A DNA stretch of 64,000 nucleotides from Timema cristinae (taxonomy: Eukaryota > Arthropoda > Insecta > Phasmatodea > Timematidae), in contig JBCFYV010000012.1 of assembly GCA_039000515.1 (NCBI GenBank), positions 119,091,056 through 119,155,055 of the forward strand, read 5' to 3'. Under the pieces are notes generated by a model. That model searched no databases, was not told where the DNA came from, and saw nothing but the letters and a program-made list of their open reading frames with translations. Position 1 is the stretch's first letter; the number at the start of each line of letters is the position of its first letter. Made by a program: the position numbers and the translations under genes. This document shows positions 34,291 through 44,869 of this stretch, in pieces.

Positions 34291-35958
34291 ATCCGCTATC
34301 TCCCAGTGTCCCGTGGGTTCAGTCCACCCCTGTATCTCCAGTGTCCCGTGGTCAGTCCCCCCTGATATCTCCAGTGTCCGTGTCGAGTAGTCGGTCCACC
34401 CCTGATATCTCCCAGTGTCCCGTGGGTCCAGTCCACCCCTGATATCTCCCAGTGTCCCGTGGTTCAGTCCACCCCTGATATCTCCCAGTGTCCCGTAGAC
34501 CCAGTCCACCCCTGATATCTCCCAGTGTCCCGTGGGTTCCAGTCCACCCCTGATATCTCCCAGTGTCCCGTGGGTCCAGTCCACCCCTGATATCTCCCAG
34601 TGTCCCGTGGGTCCAGTCCACCCCTGATATCTCCCAGTGTCCCGTGGGTCCAGTCCACCCCTGATATCTCCCAGTGTCCCGTGGGTCCAGTCCACCCCTG
34701 ATATCTCCCAGTGTCCCGTGGGTCCAGTCCACCCCTGATATCTCCCAGTGTCCCGTAGACCCAGTCCACCCCTGATATCTCCCAGTGTCCCGTGTGTCCA
34801 GTCCACCCCTGATATCTCCCAGTGTCCCGTGTGTCCAGTCCACCCCTGATATCTCCCATTGTCCCGTGTGTCCAGTCCACCCCTGATATCTCCCAGTGTC
34901 CCGTAGACCCAGTCCACCCCTGATATCTCCCAGTGTCCCGTGTGTCCAGTCCACCCCTGATATCTCCCAGTGTCCCGTGTGTCCAGTCCACCCTGATATC
35001 TCCCAGTGTCCCGTGGGTCCAGTCCACCCCTGATATCTCCCAGTGTCCCGTAGACCCAGTCCACCCCTGATATCTCCCAGTGTCCCGTGGGTCCAGTCCA
35101 CCCCTGATATATCCCAGTGTCCCGTGGGTCCAGTCCACCCCTGATATCTCCCAGTCTCCCGTGGGTTCAGTCCACCCCTGATATCTCCCAGTGTCCCGTG
35201 GGTCCAGTCCACCCCTGATATCTCCCAGTGTCCCGTGGGTCCAGTCCACCCCTGATATCTCCCAGTGTCCCGTGGGTCCAGTCCACCCCTGATATCTCCC
35301 AGTGTCCCGTGGGTCCAGTCCACCCCTGATATCTCCCAGTGTCCCGTGGGTCCAGTCCACCCCTGATATCTCCCAGTGTCCCGTGGGTCCAGTCCACCCC
35401 TGATATCTCCCAGTGTCCCGTGGGTCCAGTCCACCCCTGATATCTCCCAGTCTCCCGTGGGTCCAGTCCACCCCTGATATCTCCCAGTCTCCCGTGGGTC
35501 CAGTCCACCCCTGATATCTCCCAGTGTCCCGTGGGTCCAGTCCACCCCTGATATCTCCCAGTGTCCCGTGGGTCCAGTCCACCCCTGATATCTCCCAGTG
35601 TCCCGTGGGTCCAGTCCACCCCTGATATCTCCCAGTGTCCCGTGGGTCCAGTCCACCCCTGATATCTCCCAGTGTCCCGTGGGTCCAGTCCACCCCTGAT
35701 ATCTCCCAGTGTCCCGTGGGTCCAGTCCACCCCTGATATCTCCCAGTGTCCCGTGGGTCCAGTCCACCCCTGATATCTCCCAGTGTCCCGTGGGTCCAGT
35801 CCACCCCTGATATCTCCCAGTGTCCCGTGGGTCCAGTCCACCCCTGATATCTCCCAGTCTCCCGTGGGTCCAGTCCACCCCTGATATCTCCCAGTGTCCC
35901 GTGGGTCCAGTCCACCCCTGATATCTCCCAGTGTCCCGTAGACCCAGTCTACCCCTGT
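34291..35958. repeat. 37-bp satellite array (about 45 copies)
   Basis: Unit TGATATCTCCCAGTGTCCCG then TGGGTCCAGTCCACCCC. The minus strand has no stop in any of the three phases of this unit, so three units (111 bp) give an endlessly open frame. This produces spurious ORFs of up to 572 codons. Confidence 0.97.
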
Positions 35959-36027
35959 GGATAGCCCCTAGTTTTAGATACCACACGCTAAACAGAGAAA
36001 CTTCGATACATTTAAATGCGATTCTCT

Positions 36028-36136
36028 GGGCCAGTTTCATAATCATACTTAGTACCCTCAAGTACGGCACTGTACTAAGTACAAGACGACAGCTATCTAG
36101 ACCTAGCCGTACTAATCCTGACTATGAAACTGTCCC
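36028..36136. mobile_element. 109-bp palindromic MITE
   Basis: GGGCCAGTTTCATAATCATA at the left is the near-complement of the right end (GGGGACAGTTTCATAGTCAG read on the minus strand), and the pairing continues through TTAGTAC. It lies 70 bases after the 37-bp array. Confidence 0.8.
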
Positions 36137-36812
36137 CTCAACAAATTTACCCCTCTCCCTTCCCAAGGTGTCGGCCGATATTTCAAAGCGTACTGATGAC
36201 AATTTAACGCAATCTCGACATAACCTCATGCGGCGGAGTACATAATGACCTTGCTGCGGTGGCATTAATTACCCATTACTAGCTATGCAGTTGCTCCTAG
36301 TATAATTAATTGACCTTATCAAGGAGCAATTAGCGATTACGTCATTTGGCACTCACTTTAGAGTGACCAGACCCTCAATGCCAAATTTGCCGCTGTTGTT
36401 CAATGACTATAACGCAGTACGGAAACTATACCGTGGTCGATTGTTGTCTGAACCAACACTATGACTGACTATGGGTTCATACGTTCATCGGTTAATAAGA
36501 ACACAGCTGAAACGCGGTCACGTGAAGAGATATAAATCAATCAATCAACAACAAATGTGTGAGCTGCGTAAGGTCCCTGTGTACTTGTAGAAACAATCTC
36601 AGCTCTGTCCGCTCTTCTAAATAAAATCTGCGTGAGAAGAACCAGTCAAATTAAAAAACAACAGATGACTCGATCAGTGCACATGCACCTCCAAAGCGAG
36701 ATACAAGCATACATCTGCATTTACTGTTGTGCGATGATTTGAATAATTCTTTAAATGGATAGCGTGTGTGTATAGTTATCATTTTGAATGGATTTGTCTC
36801 ACTAAACAACAC
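36137..36812. other. Unassigned sequence
   Basis: Contains a short inverted repeat TTGCTCCT...AGGAGCAA at about 36290-36329. No coding similarity is recognised. Confidence 0.4.
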
Positions 36813-36902
36813 AACAAGTAGACAACCTCCAATTAACAACACAATAAGTAGACAACCTCCAATTGACAACACAATAAGTAGACAACCTCCAATTGACAAC
36901 AC
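36813..36902. repeat. 30-bp tandem repeat (3 copies)
   Basis: Unit AATAAGTAGACAACCTCCAA then TTGACAACAC. The SINE that follows begins inside the last partial unit. Confidence 0.9.
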
Positions 36903-37132
36903 CACGTTTCACGACCCTTTCGGGTTGTACGCACATATACTAATACGTTAATGGTTTTAGGGATGAGAAATTTAAATCTAGAAGAAGTATACCCACATTT
37001 GCGTGGAGGAAGAGTGAAAAACCATTTAGTGACAACCCATCTTAGTTCAACCTACCGGGATTAGAACCCCAATCTCTCCGTTATCGGCAGTCCAGTCTAT
37101 TGCACCTTGGACCATACGGCCACTGAAGAGAG
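36898..37132 (-). mobile_element. tRNA-derived SINE (family B)
   Basis: Complement of the 3' domain (CGACCCTTTCGGGTTGTACG) at the left, head complement CCATACGGCCACTGAAGAGA at the right, B-box complement GGGATTAGAACCCC. Confidence 0.8.
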
Positions 37133-37556
37133 TAACAGAAAATTAAATGTTGTGTCACCATCTGCTTTATTCCACTTAGTTCTCTCATCGACCCAATAAA
37201 GTTGTGCGATGTAAACAATGCAGTGAAGTTGCACTAGATTGTCGGTAGAACCAAAACACTGTATTCGTGAGCCAGTCTTCTGTTAGAGAGGAGAAGTGTC
37301 AATTAACCCTTACTTTAAAGATCAGCCGATCGCTAATGGTTCAAGAGGACTTAACAATCAAGGGGAGGTCGACAGCCTTCAGACTGGGAAGTAACATGGT
37401 TGCTAAAGATAAGCAATCTTTCTTCTAAGATCTGGCAAACGTGACTGACTGGCTTAGAAAGCGTAAAAGTCGTGCACGGAGGGCATCTACACCCAATATC
37501 ACCTCTGAGCAAACTACACATCTCAAGGAGAAAAGCTTTATCCTCGCTCTCTCTAT
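37133..37556. other. Unassigned sequence
   Basis: No gene or family recognised before the 63-bp array. Confidence 0.4.
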
Positions 37557-38822
37557 GGTAACTGTTGCCAAATCTCCTCGCTCTCAGTTATGTCTGACGG
37601 TGGTGTGCTGGGGTAAGAAGGAGCTACTGGCCAAATCTCCTCGCTCTCAGTTATGTCTGACGGTGGTGCTGGGGTAAGAAGGAGCTACTGGCCAAATCTC
37701 CTCACTCTCAGTTATGTCTGAAAGTGGTGTGCTGAGGTAAGAAGGAGCTACTGGCCAAATCTCCTCACTCTCAGTTATGTTTGAAGGTGGTTTGCTGAGG
37801 TAAGAAGGAGCTACTGGCCAATTCTCCTCGCTCTCAGTTATGTCTGACGGTGGTGTTCTGGGGTAAGAAGGAGCTACTGGCCAAATCTCCTCGCTCTCAG
37901 TTATGTCTGAAAGTGGTGTGCTGAGGTAAGAAGGAGCTACTGGCCAAATCTCCTCACTCTCAGTTATGTTTGAAGGTGGTGTGCTGAGGTAAGAAGGAGC
38001 TACTGGCCAATTCTCCTCGCTCTCAGTTATGTCTGACGGTGGTGTTCTGGGGTAAGAAGGATCTACTGGCCAAATCTCCTCGCTCTCAGTTATGTCTGAA
38101 GGTGGTGTGCTGGGTAAGAAGGAGTTACTGGCCAAATCTCCTCACTCTCAGTTATGTCTGAAGGTGGTGTGCGGGGGTAAGAAGGAGTTACTGGCCAATT
38201 CTCCTCACTCTCAGTTATGTCTGAAGGTGGTGTGCTGGGGTAAGAAGGAGTTACTGGCCAAATCTCCTCACTCTCAGTTATGTCTGAAGGTGGTGTGCTG
38301 GGGTAAGAAGGAGCTACTGGCCAATTCTCCTCACTCTCAGTTATGTCTGAAGGTGGTGTGCTGGGGTAAGAAGGATCTACTGGCCAAATCTCCTCGCTCT
38401 CAGTTATGTCTGAAGGTGGTGTGCTGGGGTAAGAAGGAGCTACTGGCCAAATCTCCTCGCTCTCAGTTATGTCTGAAGGTGGTGTGCTAGGGTAAGAAGG
38501 AGCTACTGGCCAAATCTCCTCGCTCTCAGTTATATCTGAAGGTGGTGTGCTGAGGTAAGAAGGAGCTACTGGCCAAATCTCCTCGCTCTCAGTTATATCT
38601 GAAGGTGGTGTGCTGAGGTAAGGAGCTACTGGCCAAATCTCCTCGCTCTCAGTTATGTCTGAAGGTGGTGTGCTGGGGTAAGAAGGAGCTACTGGCCAAA
38701 TCTCCTCGCTCTCAGTTATGTCTGAAGGTGGTGTGCTGGGGTAAGAAGGAGTTACTGGCCAAATCTCCTCGCTCTCAGTTATGTCTGAAGGTGTGTGTGC
38801 TGGGGTAAGAAGGAGCTACTGG
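37557..38822. repeat. 63-bp tandem array (about 20 copies)
   Basis: Unit TAAGAAGGAGCTACTGGCCA, AATCTCCTCGCTCTCAGTTA, TGTCTGAAGGTGGTGTGCTGGGG. The period is a multiple of three, so frames stay open on both strands (for example a 21-residue repeat with SDITESEEIWPVAPSY on the minus strand). Indels in several units break every frame, and there is no start, splice or signal context. Treated as satellite. Confidence 0.93.
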
Positions 38823-39077
38823 CAACCTCGACTAACCAGCGTTGCCAAACTTGTCTTATATTTGAGGGGAGATTGACCACACGTAAACGAGAGAATGAAA
38901 ACGCTGTTTCCCCAATTGTAGCCATGAAGTTCTCTCAGAGATGATTTATTTAGTGTAAGACCGATGTGGCCCGTGAGTGTTATAAATGAACAAGTTAATA
39001 AGAGTTGGGGTTACTGACATGTTCTTCAGACTTCTACAACTCTAAAGTTAACATAACGACCGTCACATTTAAAGTAG

Positions 39078-39083
39078 TTTATT
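39078..39083 (-). terminator. Polyadenylation signal AATAAA
   Basis: Minus-strand AATAAA about 45 bases downstream of the stop codon at 39127-39129, supporting that frame as a 3' terminal exon. Confidence 0.4.
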
Positions 39084-39126
39084 AACAATTTTCATTAAAT
39101 AACATCAAAATGTCTTCTTATATGTC

Positions 39127-39366
39127 TTATTTTGTATTGATTTCCTTCAATGTACTCTCTATTATGTTTCTGATATTTTTTTTGTCACTTTTTCCGTACA
39201 TAAATCGATAGCCCTGGATTAAAGTAAATAATTCCATTACAGCTTCACGCGAACTGCCAAATATTTCCACAAAGCCCCGCTGGGCTATGATACCCACACA
39301 ATGATTTACCGAATGTCCTAGAACTTGTCCGGAAATAACCGATGACACAAACTTCGCCTGGTGACA
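39127..39366 (-). CDS. Candidate 3' terminal exon, unknown protein
   Basis: The open frame reads HQAKFVSSVISGQVLG, HSVNHCVGIIAQRG, FVEIFGSSREAVMELFTLIQ, GYRFMYGKSDKKN and ends TLKEINTK. It looks protein-like: mixed composition, amphipathic C-terminal helix, not repetitive and not from any repeat family seen here. A pyrimidine tract TTATTTCTTCTATTCGATAG just upstream is a possible acceptor (AG near 39368), and AATAAA follows the stop. The internal ATG cannot be shown to start translation, so this is probably the last exon of a longer gene whose other exons I could not find between here and 64000. I do not recognise the family. A decayed retrocopy is the alternative. Confidence 0.4.
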   Translation of the reverse strand, partial: CHQAKFVSSVISGQVLGHSVNHCVGIIAQRGFVEIFGSSREAVMELFTLIQGYRFMYGKSDKKNIRNIIESTLKEINTK

Positions 39367-39572
39367 CTATCGAATAGAAGAAATAATTCTCGTAGGATAA
39401 CTATTTTGGTTTCGCTTCAACTCGATACAATTTGATTCACCTGGGTGTGAATATGTGGAAATAGTACTTCTTTGGTTGCCCCACTTCGATTCGATTCAAT
39501 TCTCCTAGGTGGGACGGCTCCTTTACAAGTCATACCTTTTCCCCTCCCACTACCCCTAAAACCATCATGACA

Positions 39573-40020
39573 TATCTCCCACTAGGGGTAGTGGCAGTAG
39601 GGTTGGTGACACTAGGGTTGGTAGCACTAGGGGTGGTGACACTAGGAGTAGTGACATTAGGGGTAGTGGCAGTAGGGATGATGACAGTTGAGGTTGCGAC
39701 ACTAGGGAATGTGTCAGTAGGGGTTGTGACAGTTGAGGTTGTGACACTAGGGAATGTGTCAGTAGGGGTTGTGACAGTTGAGGTTGTGACACTAGGGTGG
39801 TAGCACTAGAGGTTATGACACTTGAGAATGTGTCAGTAGGGGTTGTGACAGTTGAGGTTGTGACACTAAGGAATGTGTCAGTAGGGGTTGTGACAGTTGA
39901 GGTTGTGACACTAAGGAATGTGTCAGTAGGGGTTGTGACAGTTGAGGTTGTGACACTAAGGAATGTGTCAGTAGGGGTTGTGACAGTTGAGGTTGTGACA
40001 CTAGGGGTGGTAGCACTAGA
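39573..40020. repeat. 45-bp tandem array with 15-bp sub-repeats
   Basis: Unit GGAATGTGTCAGTAGGGGTT, GTGACAGTTGAGGTTGTGACACTAG. The first 120 bases are looser 15-bp variants (GTGACACTAGGGGTG). The period of 45 leaves frames open in both strands (NVSVGVVTVEVVTLG). No gene context. Confidence 0.93.
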
Positions 40021-40036
40021 GGTGAAGGGAAGTGCA

Positions 40037-40385
40037 TATAAACACTGACATTGACATGTTCATGAACATATAAACACTGACATTGACATGTTCATGAACA
40101 TATAAACACTGATATTGACATGTTCATGAACATATAAACACTGACATTGACATGTTCATGAACATATAAACACTGACATTGACATGTTCATGAACATATA
40201 AACACTGACATTGACATGTTCATGAACATATAAACACTGACATTGACATGTTCATGAACATATAAACACTGACATTGACATGTTCATGAACATATAAACA
40301 CTGATATTGACATGTTCATGAACATTTAAACACTGACATGTTCATGAACATATAAACACTGACATGTTCATGAACATATATATGT
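40037..40385. repeat. 32-bp tandem array (about 11 copies)
   Basis: Unit CACTGACATTGACATGTTCA then TGAACATATAAA. Each unit holds the perfect 12-bp palindrome TGTTCATGAACA. The last two units lack the GACATT block. Confidence 0.95.
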
Positions 40386-40419
40386 TAAATACATTATTCT
40401 ACGGGCTATAATGTGGTTT

Positions 40420-41144
40420 GGGTAGAAATAAACCTAAAAATACCTACACTTTTTTGCTGTCAAAATTGGTACGGTATTATTTTAGTAAATATTTTTGGTA
40501 CTGTTTATCAAAAGTGAAAGCTGCAGATTACATGACTTGACATGTTAAACTAATTTTAGTTGTTTAGTAAATATCAAAAATATTTCTTCACATCTAAATT
40601 TGACTTTATATTTATATATGCACGCACATCCACCCATTTATATTTATAAAAAACCAAATTTGAATCGAAGCCACGTAAAATTTACATCTTATGAGCAGTT
40701 ATTCTTAACCCGATAAAACTTATTTTCTCCGTGTTTTTTTTTTGGGGGGGGGGGGGGGAAGTAAAGTAAGAGTGAAGGCAAACATCCAATAAAGAGAAGA
40801 GGAAAGTTTCAGAATGAAATATTGACAAAGTGAAAATAAGAAGAGGCCAGGTCGAAGGAAGCCTCAAGAACAGGCCCTCCCTTCTGTTGACGTAAGCAAT
40901 TAGAGTCGAAACATCCGAGAGTAGGATTGTATGGGTTCACAGCGCTTCTGTCGGTATGGAGATGCAAACAATTACGGTAGAACCAAGCTCCGGTAGTCCG
41001 AACACAAATTTCGGAAATCGCAGAGAAATAAACAAACTATGTCAAATGAAAAGATAACAAACTCAAAGCTAAAAGAGAATAGGAAACTAGTGATAAAAAT
41101 AAATTCTGGTTTGTTTTTTTACAAATGTATGTATTTATTTTTAT
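40420..41144. other. Unassigned sequence with a weak R3 copy
   Basis: 40420-40560 resembles R3. A G run lies at about 40742-40758. No coding similarity. Confidence 0.4.
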
Positions 41145-41335
41145 TTATTTGAGGTATTTAAAGTTCACTTTATAAACCGATTGATTATATCAGCACACGA
41201 GAATTTCTCTGGGCGAGAGCGAAAGGTATTATCACATACCTTCCAGAGTTATTTTACATGTCACAATCAACATAGGACCAACGGCTTTACTTTATCTCCG
41301 AAGGAAGTTGTGCTACGGATGTTTATCACTTAAGA
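41145..41335. repeat. Interspersed repeat R2, copy 2
   Basis: Matches 48015-48245 and 13925-14110: ATTATATCAGCACACGAGAA, CACAATCAACATAGGACCAA, TCCGAAGGAAGTTGTGCTAC. Confidence 0.75.
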
Positions 41336-41339
41336 AAAA

Positions 41340-41726
<387 letters not shown>

Positions 41727-41889
41727 TCAAATTTAATTTAATAATTGTGAGAATATACTGTCTCCCCGCCTAACTATCCGTAATCTTGCGGTAAACCCGA
41801 ATTTTCGCTTTTACTAACAAGATTCGGTCCCAATTAGTTCGGATCAACGAGGATCTATTGTATACCCTAACTGCTGGTGAAGAGAGGCA

Positions 41890-42130
41890 TCGTCTTACAA
41901 CCCGTCCGTGCTATTCATATTGTACACTCTAATAGGATAGGGAGGAGGAGGAAGTTATAATTTTGAGTAAATGTCCAACGCGCACTTGCGCGGTAGAGTT
42001 GGGAACACGACGGAAATAAACCCGCTACACCCAGTTGGAGTTAGAATACAAATGTTTCCCATCACCAGAACAAGCAAATGACAAGCAAAAGCGACGCCTT
42101 TGTCCATGTGTTCACTGGTGCTGATCAGAA
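41890..42130 (-). mobile_element. SINE-like repeat (family E), copy 2
   Basis: Starts with a decayed complement of the SINE 3' domain (ATCGTCTTACAACCCGTCCG), then body and GACGCCTTTGTCCATGTGTT, matching 16160-16345. The 106-codon minus-strand ORF here is repeat-derived. Confidence 0.45.
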
Positions 42131-42447
42131 CTGATTTTAAAATGCCACTAAATATAGCCAGGTCCAGTCTGTCTGCAGGACGGATATAGAAACTTTTAGG
42201 AAGATGTTTTAAAAGTTTTAAGATATTGCGTTGTGTTTGTTCCCCTTTACAAGTTCTTAGTGAACCCGGCTCCACAAAATAACTTTATTTTCTCTTTTCG
42301 GAGAGTTCACTGAATATTTTAGTAGTTCCTCTTCTAAAGTTGAAGCGAAAAACTTGGTAGGTGACATTTCTTTCTGTATTTATTTTATTTTTCAAAATAT
42401 TTGAGAATTTGAAGCATAGTATTGTGCTGAATTTTCCTTCCATAGTC

Positions 42448-42502
42448 GATATTTCTGTGAACAGTAGACCTCCCTCCATGTTATTATCGTTACTACAGTC
42501 TA
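42448..42502. repeat. Left half of a 58-bp satellite unit split by a transposon
   Basis: TTCTGTGAACAGTAGACCTC, CCTCCATGTTATTATCGTTA, CTACAGTC is the complement of the 28735-33640 unit. The unit resumes at 44844 (TATTAGTAGTTCTGTGAACA). Confidence 0.9.
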
Positions 42503-42671
42503 AAGGCCCGTTGACACGGTATTAGTTGACTAATGCAAGTACACTAATTTGGCTGCGCGCGCATAGTTTGCACCGTGTAAACAGACAAGCAAGCTACTAA
42601 CATGCAAGTCTACTTGCAATTGAAAAAGTTGGTCACCTTCCAACTTTACTAATGCAAGTAGACAATTCAAA

Positions 42672-42894
42672 ATGGCGGCACCTAAAGAATTGTTTGTGTG
42701 GGGGACACTAATTTGTGGAATATTATGAAAATAATGAGTTTTTGTGCAATTTTAAGCACAGAATTTATAAAGATATTAATGCGAGGGATATTGCACTAGA
42801 GAATATTGTAAAGTTATATCAGGTGTACATATTCTCTAGAAGTTTCCAAAATAAAAGGTTAGGCCTACGTAAATTTTGCAAATGTTCCTTGTGA
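42672..42894 (+). pseudogene. MADF-domain remnant inside the TIR transposon
   Basis: From ATG 42672 the frame reads MAAPKELFVWG. After a frameshift, 42712-42894 reads FVEYYENNEFLCNFKHR, IYKDINARDIALENIVK, LYQVYIFSR and ends at TGA. This matches the first half of a MADF domain (LIELYEN-x-LW-x-FKHxxYKDxxxRDxAxxxI). The second half is missing or lies beyond a possible donor (CAGGTGTAC). It is a mutated transposon accessory gene, not a host gene. Confidence 0.65.
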
Positions 42895-43875
42895 GAGATA
42901 TGATTTAATATCGGTAAACAAATGTTATCAATAATTTTATCAAACCATTATTCCCTACCAATCAACGTGGCCTGTGTACATTTTTTTATATACAATCACA
43001 AAATATAATACAACATTGTAGTACCGTGATTAGTTCCGGCAACATAATATTCGTGTTATCGGCAAGTAAGGTATGAATGGCCGGTGGTTTTCACGCGAAA
43101 TCTTCGGCACGTTTTCCAATCTCCCTTTTTTTAACTTTAACCAATCTTTATACGTTTTAATTAATAATGTTCAGCCCACACACTTCAAACACTTTGTATT
43201 AATGCTTTGGAAACTTGAGTAGATACATAACATAATATTATTATCGTATAGCAAACCAGATAGCTTATATTTAAACCAATCTACAAATTAATGAATTATT
43301 ATCTTTAAGGAATATTTTAGGCCTAGCAAGCTAGCATTTAACAAAATATGTTGTAATTAGTATACCAATATTTAAAACAAGGTTTAAAAAACCGGCGTCA
43401 TGCCTATTTAAAAAATGGCCAAGCGAGGGTTGTATTGAGATTTATTGACCTTATTTGAGTTTAATTTTATTTATCATGTATACTAAGTGAGTTAACAAAT
43501 CAAGAAAAATAGTATAATAATTATTTGGAATCAACTGAAATTCATTTTAAACTATTAAGGAATTAATAAATATGAGACATACTAATCAAAAACGTTGTTT
43601 GTATAAAACAATTTTTGTAAACAGGTCATCTAATTATGATACATTGCGTTTACTGAAAGATTGTAATTTATTTGGCCACTCATTCTTATTCTATATTCAC
43701 CCTTTCTAAATCTTAACAAATAAACGTAATTAATATACTCGTATACGTATAAATAACCCGAACGAGTGAGACGCAGTTATAAAAAAAATTGCGCCAATAG
43801 AGAGACCAGTTAGCACAACTTCAATTTTAGCCATGTTTTTATAAGCGCTACTAATACAAGTTAAAAATGCGTGTC

Positions 43876-44840
43876 AACACAACTAACATGTTAGTAAGCT
43901 AATACCACTAAACTTGCATTAGTCCGCTAACACCGTGTCAACACAACTAACATGTTAGTAAGCTAATAGCACTAATCTTGCATTAGTCCACTAACACCGT
44001 GTCAACACAACTAACATGTTAGTAAGCTAATAGCACAATCTTGCATTAGTCCACTAACACCGTGTCAACACAACTAACATGTTAGTAAGCTAATACCACT
44101 AATCTTGCATTAGTCCGCTAACACCGTGTCAAAACAACTAACATGTTAGTAAGCTAATAGCACTAATCTTGCATTAGTCCGCTAACACCGTGTCAAAACA
44201 ACTAACATGTTAGTAAGCTAATAGCACTAATCTTGCATTAGTCCACTAACACCGTGTCAACACAACTAACATGTTAGTAAGCTAATACCACTAATCTTGC
44301 ATTAGTCCGCTAACACCGTGTCAAAACAACTAACATGTTAGTAAGCTAATACCACTAAACTTGCATTAGTCCGCTAACACCGTGTCAAAACAACTAACAT
44401 GTTAGTAAGCTAATAGCACAATCTTGCATTAGTCCACTAACACCGTGTCAACACAACTAACATGTTAGTAAGCTAATAGCACTAATCTTGCATTAGTCCG
44501 CTAACATCGTGTCAACACAACTAACATGTTAGTAAGCTAATACCACTAAACTTGCATTAGTCTACTAACACCGTGTCAACACAACTAACATGTTAGTAAG
44601 CTAATACCACTAAACTTGCATTAGTCTACTAACACCGTGTCAACACAACTAACATGTTAGTAAGCTAATACCACTAAACTTGCATTAGTCTACTAACACC
44701 GTGTCAACACAACTAACATGTTAGTAAGCTAATACCACTAATCTTGCATTAGTCCACTAACACCGTGTCAACACAACTAACATGTTAGTAAGCTAATACC
44801 ACTAAACTTGCATTAGTCTACTAACACCGTGTCAACGGGC
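43876..44840. repeat. 64-bp tandem array grown from a transposon end (about 15 copies)
   Basis: Unit CAACACAACTAACATGTTAG, TAAGCTAATAGCACTAATCT, TGCATTAGTCCACTAACACC, GTGT. The second half is the inner part of the right TIR, so the array is an amplification of the transposon end. Each unit holds a perfect 14-bp palindrome ACTAACATGTTAGT. Confidence 0.95.
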
Positions 44841-44869
44841 CTTTATTAGTAGTTCTGTGAACAGTAGAC

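Larger units (their letters stand above)
42503..44843. mobile_element. 2.3-kb TIR DNA transposon
   Basis: The ends AAGGCCCGTTGACACGG are inverted repeats. The left TIR continues TATTAGTTGACTAATGCAAG and the right matches it for about 39 bases with 3 differences. TA flanks both sides (42501-42502 and 44844-44845), consistent with a TA duplication when compared with an intact 58-bp unit (TCTTACTAGTAG). It carries a MADF remnant at 42672-42894 and a 64-bp array at its right end. Nothing else coding is seen between 42900 and 43860. Superfamily uncertain: MADF suggests PIF/Harbinger, but that group usually makes 3-bp TWA duplications. Confidence 0.85.

Noticed and set aside
34352..36070. A 572-codon minus-strand ORF and its overlapping long companions
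   Set aside because: They are read-through of the 37-bp array. The unit has no stop in any of three frames, so every frame stays open; the translation is a 37-residue cycle of the three frames with no domain.
37647..38490. ORFs on both strands of 162 and 132 codons
   Set aside because: By-products of the 63-bp period. Indels shift frames between units and there is no gene context.
39565..40048. ORFs on both strands over the 45-bp array
   Set aside because: The period is divisible by three and lacks stops; low-complexity VVTVEVVTLG repeats without start or splice signals.
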